11,990 nt of DNA from an uncultured Clostridia bacterium (GCA_945622055.1 CALZBV010000057.1:1-11990); one strand, 5' to 3'; counted from the stretch's first letter, positions 1 to 6,353 are shown. The notes: generated by a model from the sequence alone, not told the origin. A program made the numbers and translations.

Positions 1-24
1 CCTTATCTTACTTATGAAATTCTT

Positions 25-744
25 TTATTTGCTAAGCTCTGTTGTGGCAGCCTGTCCGGTCAGCTCGGAAGCGGTCGCATCGGTAAGAGAAGAATCCTCC
101 GTGCTGCTTTCCTTTGCCCAGCTGTAGAGTTTATCCTTTGCAGCCTCGAGTGTCTTTTTACAGATATCCGGAAGCTCATCGCCCCAGGACTTTGTCGCTT
201 GCTTAAAGCCCTTTTCCATGGCAGAAATCAGCTTATCAAGCTTAGAGGTATCGCCACCGGAAATTGCCTTTGCAAAGGAGAAGAGACGCTCGGAGGTCTG
301 CTCCACGCCCCAGTAGCCGTCCTCAGCGATATCCTTTTGGGCCTGTGCACGAACCTCAGGGGTAACAGTAACCTGTCCCTTACGGAGCATCTCAAACATC
401 TTCTCCTCGGTCAGGGTACCGACCTGAAAGCTTTGGTTCTGCTTGGTAATCATGCTCTCTACCAAATCCCGGAGCTGGGAGGTACGCTGCTCGGCATCTG
501 CCTTTAGCTGGGCAATGATGTTCTGGTGTTCTTTGGTCAGCGTAACGTAATTTTTATTCTTTGTGTTGTTGTGGGAAGCCTTGTCGGTGCTGTTCTTCTC
601 CCAGACAACCGCGGAATCTCCGGTCTCTGTTGAAGCCTTAGAAGCTTCCTTTGAAGTATCGGCAGCTTCAGCGGTATTCGCTTTTTTGTAGGTCCCGCCG
701 GCCTGATATGCTGTAGCTGCAGAAGTAATCTGATTTGTATTCAT
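25..744 (-). CDS. Conserved hypothetical soluble protein, possibly in the sigma-28 (motility) regulon
   Basis: Function not recognised. The 239-residue product has no signal peptide or membrane segment. Residues 1-65 are Ala/Thr/Ser/Lys-rich and look disordered. Residues 66-130 are helical and charged. The most distinctive part is residues 140-196, with EDGYWGVEQTSERLFSFAKA followed by SGGD, EKGFKQA and SWGDELPDI. This pattern resembles a family common in Lachnospiraceae and some other motile bacteria (recollection, not a search). The tail from 212 is again low-complexity Ser/Thr/Ala. The ATG at 744 follows a strong GGGAGGG ribosome binding site by 7 nt. A sigma-28-like promoter lies just upstream, inside the gap after ispE, which suggests co-regulation with flagellar genes. 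The loose N-terminus with no classical signal would also fit an exported flagellar-type substrate, but nothing proves it. The coding call is firm; the role is unknown. Confidence 0.85.
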   Translation of the reverse strand: MNTNQITSAATAYQAGGTYKKANTAEAADTSKEASKASTETGDSAVVWEKNSTDKASHNNTKNKNYVTLTKEHQNIIAQLKADAEQRTSQLRDLVESMITKQNQSFQVGTLTEEKMFEMLRKGQVTVTPEVRAQAQKDIAEDGYWGVEQTSERLFSFAKAISGGDTSKLDKLISAMEKGFKQATKSWGDELPDICKKTLEAAKDKLYSWAKESSTEDSSLTDATASELTGQAATTELSK

Positions 745-785
745 AGCATAACCCTCCCTGGTTGTGAAATTTCATCCTGTCTGTT

Positions 786-812
786 ATATCGGAATTTTCG
801 CCCGGTTTCTTA
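786..812 (-). promoter_or_regulatory. Candidate sigma-28 (SigD/FliA-type) promoter for the hypothetical gene at 25-744
   Basis: On the minus strand TAAG (812-809) is followed by 15 nt and TCCGATAT (793-786). The Gram-positive SigD consensus is TAAA-N15-GCCGATAT, so 10 of 12 consensus bases match at the exact spacing. The site lies just beyond the ispE stop codon and would give a leader of about 35 nt containing the palindrome TGAAATTTCA (765-774). No well-spaced sigma-A -35 accompanies the TATAAC inside the -10 region. Confidence 0.5.
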
Positions 813-826
813 ACGGGAAAACGAAA

Positions 827-1705
827 TTATTTGTCCGGCTGGAAAAATTTCGTCAGAAAGGTATTATAATATCCGGCAGCTTTCATATGACCGGCAGCTT
901 TTTCTGCTGTGTCTTCATCAGAAAACAGACCAAAGACGGTAGGACCGCTTCCGCTCATGCGGACTCCGTCGGCACCAAGCGTTGAAAGTGTCCTCCGGAG
1001 GGTATCCACCTCCGGAACGAGCCTTGCGGTAACCGGCTCTAAGACATTGCAGAGCTTTTCACAAAGGAGCGGATAATCCTGCGTGCGAAGTGCCGTAAGC
1101 AGTAAATCGGTCTGCGGATGCGCAATCACACCGGTCGGCTCCAATGCGTCATAACTTTTGTAAATCTGTCCGGTAGAGGCTCCTGCCTCCGGCTTTACCA
1201 ATAGGCAAAAGCAATCTGGTGCAGCGGGAAGTCTGGTCAGGCGCTCTCCGATGCCTTCGGACAAAGCAGTACCCAGAAACAGACAGTAGGGGACATCGGC
1301 GCCGAGTGTTACTCCGATTGCGGCAAGCTCCTCTTCGGAAGCGTTTGTTGCAAAAAGCTCGTTCATGCCACGCAGTACGGCAGCGGCATCGGAGCTTCCG
1401 CCCGCAAGACCTGCAGCACATGGAATCTTTTTTTTCAAGTCAATGGAAATGCCGGACAAGATGTTAAAATGCTTCAAAAAGGAAGCAGCGGCACGGTAGG
1501 CAAGATTTTTCTCATCGACAGGAAGGGAGAGGTCGGAACAGGTGAGCAGGATGTCATTTTCTTCCGTACGGGTAAGTGTAAGCGTATCGTGCAGCGTAAG
1601 TGACTGCATAATCATCTGAACCTCATGGTAGCCGTTCGGCAGAGTCCCAAGGATATCGAGAGAAAGATTGATTTTTGCGTAAGCGTTGACCGTAATGCTG
1701 TCCAT
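827..1705 (-). CDS. ispE: 4-diphosphocytidyl-2-C-methyl-D-erythritol kinase (IspE)
   Basis: IspE uses ATP to phosphorylate the 2-hydroxyl of CDP-methylerythritol in the cytoplasmic MEP pathway to isopentenyl diphosphate. The 292-residue product shows the GHMP-kinase layout: AKINLSL at about 9-15 with the substrate-site Lys, the glycine-rich phosphate loop CAAGLAGGSSDAAA at about 96-109, GADVPYCL near 135-142 with the expected catalytic Asp, and the C-terminal SGSGPTVFGLF at about 251-261. Length is normal for the family (about 280-300). The frame is open to an ATG at 1735, but that codon has no ribosome binding site. The ATG at 1705 has AAAGGA about 10 nt upstream and gives the usual N-terminus, so I chose it; the alternative adds 10 residues. 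It has its own promoter at 1765-1792, downstream of spoIIR. No strong terminator follows it. Confidence 0.96.
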   Translation of the reverse strand: MDSITVNAYAKINLSLDILGTLPNGYHEVQMIMQSLTLHDTLTLTRTEENDILLTCSDLSLPVDEKNLAYRAAASFLKHFNILSGISIDLKKKIPCAAGLAGGSSDAAAVLRGMNELFATNASEEELAAIGVTLGADVPYCLFLGTALSEGIGERLTRLPAAPDCFCLLVKPEAGASTGQIYKSYDALEPTGVIAHPQTDLLLTALRTQDYPLLCEKLCNVLEPVTARLVPEVDTLRRTLSTLGADGVRMSGSGPTVFGLFSDEDTAEKAAGHMKAAGYYNTFLTKFFQPDK

Positions 1706-1764
1706 GGCGTCGGTGTCCTTTCCGTTTGGATTCATTCGTGTTTTGTAAGAGAAAGCCTGCTTAT

Positions 1765-1792
1765 ATTATAACAGAAGGGGGAAAAAAGTCAA
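1765..1792 (-). promoter_or_regulatory. Sigma-A promoter of ispE
   Basis: TTGACT (1792-1787), a 16-nt spacer and a perfect TATAAT (1770-1765) on the minus strand. The -35 box overlaps the spoIIR stop codon (TGA at 1791-1789), so ispE can be expressed independently of the sporulation gene just upstream. The start point should lie near 1758, leaving about 50 nt of leader if translation starts at 1705. Confidence 0.75.
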
Positions 1793-2541
1793 CGAAACCG
1801 GCAGCGGGAACGCTGTTTCAGAATACGGAACAGCTTTGCAATGCGCAGAGAGGGCTCAGGCTTTTCCTCACCTGCAAACAGGAGAAAATAGTCGTCTTCG
1901 TCAAGAAGTTGTCCCAGACGTGTTTTTTCCGGAAGAGATACGGTTCCGGTGATTCCTTCGGTAAAACACAGCGATGGATAGAGCATGCACCACCAGTTGT
2001 GTCCGCGGCCCTGCCCGAGCACGATACAAAGAGCACGGTAGTCGCCGGGCGGCAGCAGGAGGGAACCATAGCGGCGAATCGGGAAAAACTCTGTGGAAAT
2101 ACAGGCTGTGGCGCGATAGTCTGCACCATACTGTTCCAAAGCATTATTCGCACATTCAATCAGTTCAGGAAGTGCCTGAAGAAGAAGCTCCTCCGATTCG
2201 CAGACGGACGATGCGTCGGAGAGAAGCGGCTGGACGTAAGACAGCACGGCATCACGGACATGCAGCTTGATTTCCTGGTCACGTGGGGAATCGTTATCTG
2301 CCAGAATATGGAGCCGGAGGATTTGTCCGGAAATCCGGGCAGAAAAATCATCGGCTCCCGTACCTGCTTCGGCAGGCTTTTGCCCAAACAGACGAAGAAA
2401 GCAGGAGTCCGGGAGCAAAAAAAAGAAAGAGAGAAGTATGGACGCTACCAGAATACTTTTCCGCAAAAAAGAAATTATGTAAAGCGCTGCAGGGAAAAAA
2501 TGTCCAGGGACCTTGGTTTCGTATGGATTTACCGGTTTCAT
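1789..2541 (-). CDS. spoIIR: Stage II sporulation protein R (SpoIIR)
   Basis: In Bacillus, SpoIIR is made in the forespore, exported into the intermembrane space and triggers SpoIIGA to process pro-sigma-E in the mother cell. The 250-residue product has a hydrophobic export or anchor segment at about 28-45. The SpoIIR core follows: LRLHILADNDSPRDQEIKLH at 75-94, then VRDAVL, YRATACISTEFFPIRRYG near 142-159, PPGDYRAL at 164-171 and the hallmark GQGRGHNWWCMLYPSLCF at 176-193. The frame opens at a GTG at 2547, but that codon lies within the ribosome binding site GGAGGTG. The ATG at 2541 has GGAGG at 5 nt and is preferred. The N-terminus is longer before the membrane segment than in B. subtilis. 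It is divergent from murI, with a sigma-F-like promoter, as expected for this gene. Family assignment is strong; whether the host sporulates cannot be told from one gene. Confidence 0.93.
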   Translation of the reverse strand: MKPVNPYETKVPGHFFPAALYIISFLRKSILVASILLSFFFLLPDSCFLRLFGQKPAEAGTGADDFSARISGQILRLHILADNDSPRDQEIKLHVRDAVLSYVQPLLSDASSVCESEELLLQALPELIECANNALEQYGADYRATACISTEFFPIRRYGSLLLPPGDYRALCIVLGQGRGHNWWCMLYPSLCFTEGITGTVSLPEKTRLGQLLDEDDYFLLFAGEEKPEPSLRIAKLFRILKQRSRCRFR

Positions 2542-2571
2542 AAGCACCTCCGGAATGTTTTGTTATGCTGG

Positions 2572-2600
2572 AAGTATTGACTGAAAAACTTGAAATATAC
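2572..2600 (-). promoter_or_regulatory. Candidate sigma-F promoter of spoIIR
   Basis: On the minus strand GTATA (2600-2596), 14 nt, then GTCAATACTT (2581-2572). The sigma-F pattern known from Bacillus is about GYWTA, 15 nt, GGNRANANTW. The -35 matches fully and the -10 has one mismatch at a specified base. A start near 2565 would place the GGAGG of spoIIR about 14 nt inside the transcript. The site overlaps the rightward murI promoter. The match is by eye. Confidence 0.5.
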
Positions 2601-2618
2601 GAAAAAAAATAGTAAAAT
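2590..2618 (+). promoter_or_regulatory. Sigma-A promoter of the murI operon
   Basis: TTGAAA (2590-2595), exactly 17 nt, and TAAAAT (2613-2618). The transcript would start near 2625 with a leader of about 45 nt. That leader has a possible small hairpin between GGAGGTG (2629-2635) and CACCTTCC, just before the AGAGG ribosome binding site of murI. The promoter probably drives everything to 6283, since no clear promoter or terminator was seen inside the operon. Confidence 0.65.
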
Positions 2619-2669
2619 AAAAGTATGGGGAGGTGCGGGAAGAAAACACCTTCCGGAAAGAGGCTTTGA

Positions 2670-3506
2670 ATGAACAATGCACCAATCGGCGTTTTTGATT
2701 CCGGCGTCGGAGGACTTACGGTCGTAAAGGAGATTCTTGACCAGCTGCCGCAGGAAAAAATTATATATTTCGGAGATACGGCGAGAGTGCCGTACGGGAA
2801 CAAATCGGCGGATACCGTGACGCGTTATTCCGGACAGATTATCCGCTTTCTGCTCTCCAAAGGAGCAAAAACTATTGTGATTGCCTGTAACACTGCGAGT
2901 GCAGTGGCATTGGAGGAAGTGAAAAAGGAGTTTGACGTTCCGATGCTCGGTGTGGTAAAGCCGGGTGCAAAGGCTGCGGCTGAGGCGACGAAAAACGGTA
3001 AAATCGGCGTTATTGCGACCGAAGCGACAATCCGGAGTGAGATATACAGTAAGTTTTTAAAAAAGACGGATCCTCAGGTGACGGTATATGCAAAGGCCTG
3101 TCCACTTTTTGTTCCGCTCGTGGAAGAGGGCTGGACCAATAACGACCCGATTACCGAACAGGTGGTGGCGCGCTATTTGTCCGAGCTTTGTGAAAAGGAT
3201 ATTGATGCACTGGTGCTTGGCTGTACACATTATCCGTTACTCCGGGAGATGATTCAGAGGGCGGTAGGCGAGCGGGTTACGCTTGTGAATCCGGCTGTGG
3301 AAACTGCACGTGAGCTGAAGTATCTGCTCGAGGAAAATCATCTGATGAGCACACAGACGGTATCGGGTGGACGGGAGTCTGATGCACCGGTTCAGCATGA
3401 GTTTTATGTGAGCGACGGTGCGGAAAAATTTCTGCAGTTTGCCGCAAGTATTTTGCCGGAGGCAGTGCTTCGTCCGGAAAACATCAGGGTGGAAACCTTC
3501 GAATAG
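2670..3506 (+). CDS. murI: Glutamate racemase (MurI)
   Basis: MurI interconverts L- and D-glutamate in the cytoplasm without a cofactor and supplies D-Glu for the second position of the peptidoglycan stem peptide. The 278-residue product starts IGVFDSGVGGLTV (residues 6-18), the substrate-binding loop. It has FGDTARVPYGNKS at 34-46, the first catalytic cysteine in ACNTAS (Cys73) and the second in GCTHYPLL (Cys185), so the two-base pair is complete. Length is typical for the family (about 265-285). AGAGG lies 6 nt before the ATG. It is the first gene of the operon that continues with the DUF1934 gene (36-nt gap) and the ExbB/ExbD-like module. Paralogous aspartate racemases are less likely, because the motif set is that of MurI. 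Confidence 0.97.
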   Translation: MNNAPIGVFDSGVGGLTVVKEILDQLPQEKIIYFGDTARVPYGNKSADTVTRYSGQIIRFLLSKGAKTIVIACNTASAVALEEVKKEFDVPMLGVVKPGAKAAAEATKNGKIGVIATEATIRSEIYSKFLKKTDPQVTVYAKACPLFVPLVEEGWTNNDPITEQVVARYLSELCEKDIDALVLGCTHYPLLREMIQRAVGERVTLVNPAVETARELKYLLEENHLMSTQTVSGGRESDAPVQHEFYVSDGAEKFLQFAASILPEAVLRPENIRVETFE

Positions 3507-3542
3507 TGGATTTACAGGGCTTTTGCCCGAAAGGAGCTTGTT

Positions 3543-3983
3543 TTGAATAAGAATGTGATTATTTCCCTGACGGGACTTCAATATGCAGAGGAAGAGCAGG
3601 AGGCACCGATTGAGGTGATTACGTTTGGCCAGCATTATATCAAGGACGGAGAGCACTTTCTGTTTTATGATGAAATGCAGGAAAACGGTCAGCCGGTGAA
3701 GTGCAGGATTCGTTTCACGGACAATCGTCTGGAAATGAACAAGCATGATGCAACCGGAACGAGGCTTTTGTTTGTTCCGGGCGAGGAGTTTTTGACGAGC
3801 TATCCCACACCCTATGGAATGATTTTTGTCGGTCTTTTGACACATTCGGTGGAACTGCTTGAACAGGATGATTTTATTCGCGCAAAGATTGTATACGGAC
3901 TGGAGATTAACAACGAAAAGGCTTCGGACTGCACGCTGTTTTTAAAGGTACAGTCCTGTGAGAAACCGGAGCAGCTATCCTAA
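3543..3983 (+). CDS. DUF1934 family protein (YwiB-like, lipocalin-type beta-barrel)
   Basis: Biochemical function unknown. The 146-residue product looks like a small cytoplasmic beta-rich protein without signal or membrane segment. The pattern typical of DUF1934/YwiB is present: a Gly-Gln-His/Tyr-rich first third, the motif SYPTPYGMIFVG at about 86-97, and closing beta strands such as AKIVYGLEIN. Assignment rests on this remembered family pattern and on length. The start is a TTG at 3543, preceded by AAGGAG (3531-3536) at 6 nt; no ATG or GTG fits as well. A GGGC/GCCC mini-hairpin (about 3517-3528) lies in the gap after murI but has no T-run, so it is not a terminator. The stop codon TAA (3981-3983) overlaps the strong ribosome binding site of the next gene, which suggests translational coupling. 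Confidence 0.82.
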   Translation: MNKNVIISLTGLQYAEEEQEAPIEVITFGQHYIKDGEHFLFYDEMQENGQPVKCRIRFTDNRLEMNKHDATGTRLLFVPGEEFLTSYPTPYGMIFVGLLTHSVELLEQDDFIRAKIVYGLEINNEKASDCTLFLKVQSCEKPEQLS

Positions 3984-3996
3984 GGAGGAGAAGTGC

Positions 3997-4593
3997 ATGG
4001 ATTTTCTGAATATCATCTGTTGTGCTGTGATTATTGTGTTCGGTCTTGTGGTTTTTGGTCTTTTGATCTCAAGCATGGGAACGTTTCGCAGTATTCTGGC
4101 TGAATTTGGCAACATTGAGGTCGTATCAAACCGATACGAAGAAAAGCTCGGTGCGCAGGGGGATGTTAAGATTGTGACGCCGACTGAGGTAGAGTACGAC
4201 CGCAAAAAGCTGGAGGAAAACCGTGTTTCCTTTCATCGCTTTTACGCAGGCTATGTGGTGTATTCCCAGTGGGTTTCACTGTTTCCGCTTTTGGGTATTT
4301 TAGGCACGGTTCTGGGACTGGTGCTTCATTCTGATTTTTATGATGTGGAAGGGTTGGTTTCCGGATTGTCCGGTGCACTCTGGACGACGCTCTGGGGACT
4401 CATCTGTTCTATTGTTCTGAAGTTTTTCGATGCAATCGGACCGGGACGTATGATTAATGAAATCGATGCAAGATTTAACGCTGTCGACGGTGCCATTGAC
4501 CGGCTGACGATGGAGCAGCGTATCCGGGAGGAGGTGAGTGCGTTTGCAGAGAAGGAATCCGGGGCCGGCAGGTCTTCCGAACGCACCCATTGA
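3997..4593 (+). CDS. MotA/TolQ/ExbB-family proton-channel protein
   Basis: Members of this family form pentameric inner channels that, with an ExbD/TolR/MotB partner, couple proton flow to mechanical work. The 198-residue product has three membrane segments as in ExbB/TolQ: about 5-27, 93-111 and 119-143. The second contains LLGILGTVLGLV (98-109) and the third SGALWTTLWGL (125-135). These match the conserved Gly-rich and Ala-Leu-x-Thr-Thr-x-x-Gly-Leu signatures; Thr130/131 are candidate pore threonines. A cytoplasmic loop (about 28-90) is predicted between segments 1 and 2. The ATG at 3997 has AAGGAGG (3982-3988) 8 nt upstream; an in-frame GTG at 3958 lies inside the previous gene and is rejected. 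The 3' end overlaps the ExbD-like gene by about 50 nt in another frame, a tight coupling expected for subunits of one complex. Confidence 0.88.
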   Translation: MDFLNIICCAVIIVFGLVVFGLLISSMGTFRSILAEFGNIEVVSNRYEEKLGAQGDVKIVTPTEVEYDRKKLEENRVSFHRFYAGYVVYSQWVSLFPLLGILGTVLGLVLHSDFYDVEGLVSGLSGALWTTLWGLICSIVLKFFDAIGPGRMINEIDARFNAVDGAIDRLTMEQRIREEVSAFAEKESGAGRSSERTH

Positions 4594-5146
4594 TCTCACA
4601 CCGCTTCTGGATATTATTTTTATTTTTCTTTTTGCAGTGATTATCAGCAATGCCAGTGCTACGATAACGGCACAGGAAGAGGCCGGAAAGGAAGTAGAAC
4701 AGGCGGAGAACGAGGTGAAGGCTCTGACAGGACGGGTGGAGCTGCTTCAGGAGGAGGTTTTCGCTCTGACGGCAGAAAATCAGGCGAAGGAAAGTCTTCG
4801 GGAAGCGTACGAAGGAGAAGTTATTGGGAAAAGAGTAAAGCTCGTTACGATTTATTGCACATATGATAGCGGGGATTCGACGAAACGTAGGCTGTCGGCA
4901 GAGGCGCCGGGGCTTACGTTTGAACCGTTTGAGTTTCAAAGCACCAATGTGGAGAGTGCATTTTCACGTCTGAAAAATGCACTTACGGAATACATTAACG
5001 AGGTGCGGAGTGCTGAGAATACGGCAAAAAGCGAAAGAACTGTGATTATGCTGTATATTAACAAGGAATCTATTTTACGACGTGATAAAGAAAGGATAGA
5101 CCGGATTATTGAGGAATTGGACCGAACTTTTGAGGATGTGTATTAG
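4544..5146 (+). CDS. ExbD/TolR-family stator protein with extended coiled coil
   Basis: The 200-residue product begins with a short basic cytoplasmic tail and PIDLTPLLDIIFIFLFAVI (15-33). This is the ExbD/TolR signature IN/DxTPxxD at the start of the single membrane helix; Asp23 corresponds to the essential proton-carrying Asp of ExbD. Residues about 44-92 are a Glu/Lys/Leu-rich coiled coil. Residues 97-197 are an extracytoplasmic alpha/beta domain that is larger and more diverged than in classical ExbD (about 140 aa in total). Two starts are possible. A GTG at 4538 lies only 3 nt after GGAGG. A TTG at 4544 lies 9 nt after GGAGG, which is part of the perfect nine-base anti-SD match AGGAGGTGA (4529-4537). 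I prefer the TTG. The gene overlaps the channel gene, so both subunits are likely made at coupled rates. Confidence 0.85.
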   Translation: MQRRNPGPAGLPNAPIDLTPLLDIIFIFLFAVIISNASATITAQEEAGKEVEQAENEVKALTGRVELLQEEVFALTAENQAKESLREAYEGEVIGKRVKLVTIYCTYDSGDSTKRRLSAEAPGLTFEPFEFQSTNVESAFSRLKNALTEYINEVRSAENTAKSERTVIMLYINKESILRRDKERIDRIIEELDRTFEDVY

Positions 5147-5237
5147 CTTTTCGGAATATACGGCTGTTTGCGGACCTGTGGTGTCCGGAACGCATACGAC
5201 AACGTGGACAGTCCTTCAGACACTGGGAAGGTCCTAT

Positions 5238-5759
5238 ATGAACCGGAACAGGCTGTTGTATGGACTGGGTCTTGGTGTACTGGCAGTTTGTCTTGTGGCA
5301 TCGGTTTTTAAAAAACGATTAAAGAAAAAGACATGGAGCAGGAGACTTTACCGCGGTGGCTGGGCTGCTGCCGTTCTGCTGATTTTGCTTAGTCTGACTG
5401 CAGGTGCAGGAACCGGACTTGGATTTGGAGACGGAAGCGGTGTCGGAGTCGGTGATGGTGCCGGTGCGGGCATCGGAAGCGAAACCGGTGTTGGCGACGA
5501 GGGGGGCGAGGGAACGCAGGAGGCTTTGGCAGCTGCGGAAAATGAAATCGTCCTGCGCATTCACAATCGCGAGGTGACGGCAGGGGAAACGGTATTCTCT
5601 GAGGCAGGACAGCTGGAACAGATGCTTTCTGAAACGTATTATGATGGAATGAGCGTAACGGTCTGGGATGATTATGCGGATAATGCAGCATATCTGTGGG
5701 TGACCGAAACGATAAAAAAGCTTGCAATACCATATCAGGTAAAGCGGGTAGAGGAATGA
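5238..5759 (+). CDS. Two-pass membrane protein with Gly/Asp-rich linker and ExbD-like C-terminal domain
   Basis: No named family recognised. From the ATG at 5238 the product is 173 residues: membrane helix 6-24, a very basic loop (25-39, KKRLKKKTWSRRLYR), helix 41-57, a low-complexity Gly/Asp/Val repeat at about 56-92 (for example GFGDGSGVGVGDGAGAG), then a folded domain at 102-173. By the positive-inside rule the loop is cytoplasmic and both ends are outside. The C-terminal domain follows the order seen in the ExbD periplasmic domain: strand EIVLRI, a turn with Gly, strand TVF, helix GQLEQMLSE, strand MSVTVWDD, helix AAYLWVTETIKKL, strand YQVKRV. The proton-carrying Asp motif is absent. GGGAAGG lies 6 nt before the ATG. 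The frame is open upstream to an ATG at 5136, overlapping the previous gene; that would add 34 residues but has no well-spaced ribosome binding site. The 91-nt gap holds a CGGAC/GTCCG hairpin (5171-5187). Confidence 0.75.
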   Translation: MNRNRLLYGLGLGVLAVCLVASVFKKRLKKKTWSRRLYRGGWAAAVLLILLSLTAGAGTGLGFGDGSGVGVGDGAGAGIGSETGVGDEGGEGTQEALAAAENEIVLRIHNREVTAGETVFSEAGQLEQMLSETYYDGMSVTVWDDYADNAAYLWVTETIKKLAIPYQVKRVEE

Positions 5760-5776
5760 CCGAAGAGGAGGAACTT

Positions 5777-6283
5777 ATGAGCAGGAACAAGCAGAAAAAG
5801 GGTGGAGCAAAGAAAACGTTACTGGCACTTCCGATTGCGGCACTGGTTGCAGTGGTAGCCTGGATGCAGGGCTGTGTTGGGGATATCTCAGATGCGCTGG
5901 GGGTCTTTTCCGGTGGTGGAGCCTCGGGACCGACCGCGGATGCGGATGGAGAGAATGACAACAGGACGGAAAATCCCGAAAAGGAGAATAAGGATTTGAC
6001 ACCGACTCCTGCAGAGGAGAACAAGGAGGGAGAAGGCAATCAGGCAGGAAAGGATATTCAGATTGTTGTAAACGGAACCGATGTAAAGATTGACGGGGTT
6101 ACTATTCCGTACGATGCAAACAACCCTGTTTCCTTTTCCGGTGCGGTTTCTTCAAAGCTTTCGGAGCTGATTGCGGATGACAGGGAGGTTTATCTCAACG
6201 ACCAGAACGGTGATTACAATGTGACTGAGGAAATCCGTAAGGTGCTGACGGCACTTGGGATTACTCCGGCAGAACAGAAGTAG
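5777..6283 (+). CDS. Single-pass anchored protein with acidic linker and ExbD-like C-terminal domain
   Basis: No named family recognised. The 168-residue product has a Lys-rich N-terminus (RNKQKKGGAKK), one membrane helix at 14-33, an acidic Gly/Asn/Glu/Pro linker at about 45-92, and a folded domain at 94-165. The domain starts with strand IQIVVNG and continues IDGVTI, a helix (AVSSKLSELI), strand EVYLND and YNVTEEIRKVLTALGI. This is again the order of an ExbD/TolR periplasmic domain, and it ends with a Leu-Gly-Ile like ExbD's Ala-Gly-Tyr/Ile. Cys33 follows the helix, but MQGC is a poor lipobox, so I favour a plain membrane anchor. The ATG at 5777 has AGGAGG (5766-5771) 5 nt upstream. An earlier in-frame ATG at 5756 overlaps the previous stop as ATGA and is the alternative. 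It is the last gene of the operon; a hairpin terminator follows. Confidence 0.78.
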   Translation: MSRNKQKKGGAKKTLLALPIAALVAVVAWMQGCVGDISDALGVFSGGGASGPTADADGENDNRTENPEKENKDLTPTPAEENKEGEGNQAGKDIQIVVNGTDVKIDGVTIPYDANNPVSFSGAVSSKLSELIADDREVYLNDQNGDYNVTEEIRKVLTALGITPAEQK

Positions 6284-6321
6284 CCGGGAGGCTGCTTTGG
6301 GAAACAATGGTATAATAGCAG

Positions 6322-6352
6322 AAAAAGGGCGGTCTGTTCTGACCGCCTTTGC
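6322..6352. terminator. Bidirectional Rho-independent terminator
   Basis: GGCGGTC (6328-6334), a 6-nt loop and GACCGCC (6341-6347) form a perfect 7-bp stem that flanking A/G-T pairs extend. On the plus strand TTTGCTTT follows; on the minus strand the hairpin is followed by one C and five T. It sits between the converging ends of the murI operon (stop at 6283) and the leftward gene at 6354, and can serve both. Confidence 0.85.
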
Positions 6353-6353
6353 T

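Noticed and set aside
795..821. CCCG/CGGG hairpin after ispE as a terminator
   Set aside because: The stem is only 4 bp plus a bulged A/T extension, with no T-run downstream on the minus strand.
1726..2580. Long open frame on the plus strand (284 codons) opposite spoIIR
   Set aside because: It is the antisense shadow of spoIIR, whose family motifs and ribosome binding site are on the minus strand; the plus-strand product has no recognisable features.
5136..5759. Earlier ATG start (5136) for the Gly-rich membrane protein
   Set aside because: GAGG directly abuts the ATG, and the added N-terminus is unlike a membrane protein start. Its codons do look plausible, so it remains a minor alternative.
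3997..6283. Zorya defence system or Tol-Pal system
   Set aside because: Only the channel and stator signatures are shared. There is no helicase, nuclease, OmpA-like or TolB/Pal gene, the channel protein lacks ZorA's long tail, and the operon starts with murI.
6308..6316. TGGTATAAT, a perfect extended -10 on the plus strand
   Set aside because: It has no -35 and would fire straight into the bidirectional terminator within about 10 nt; probably chance, though a very short transcript cannot be excluded.
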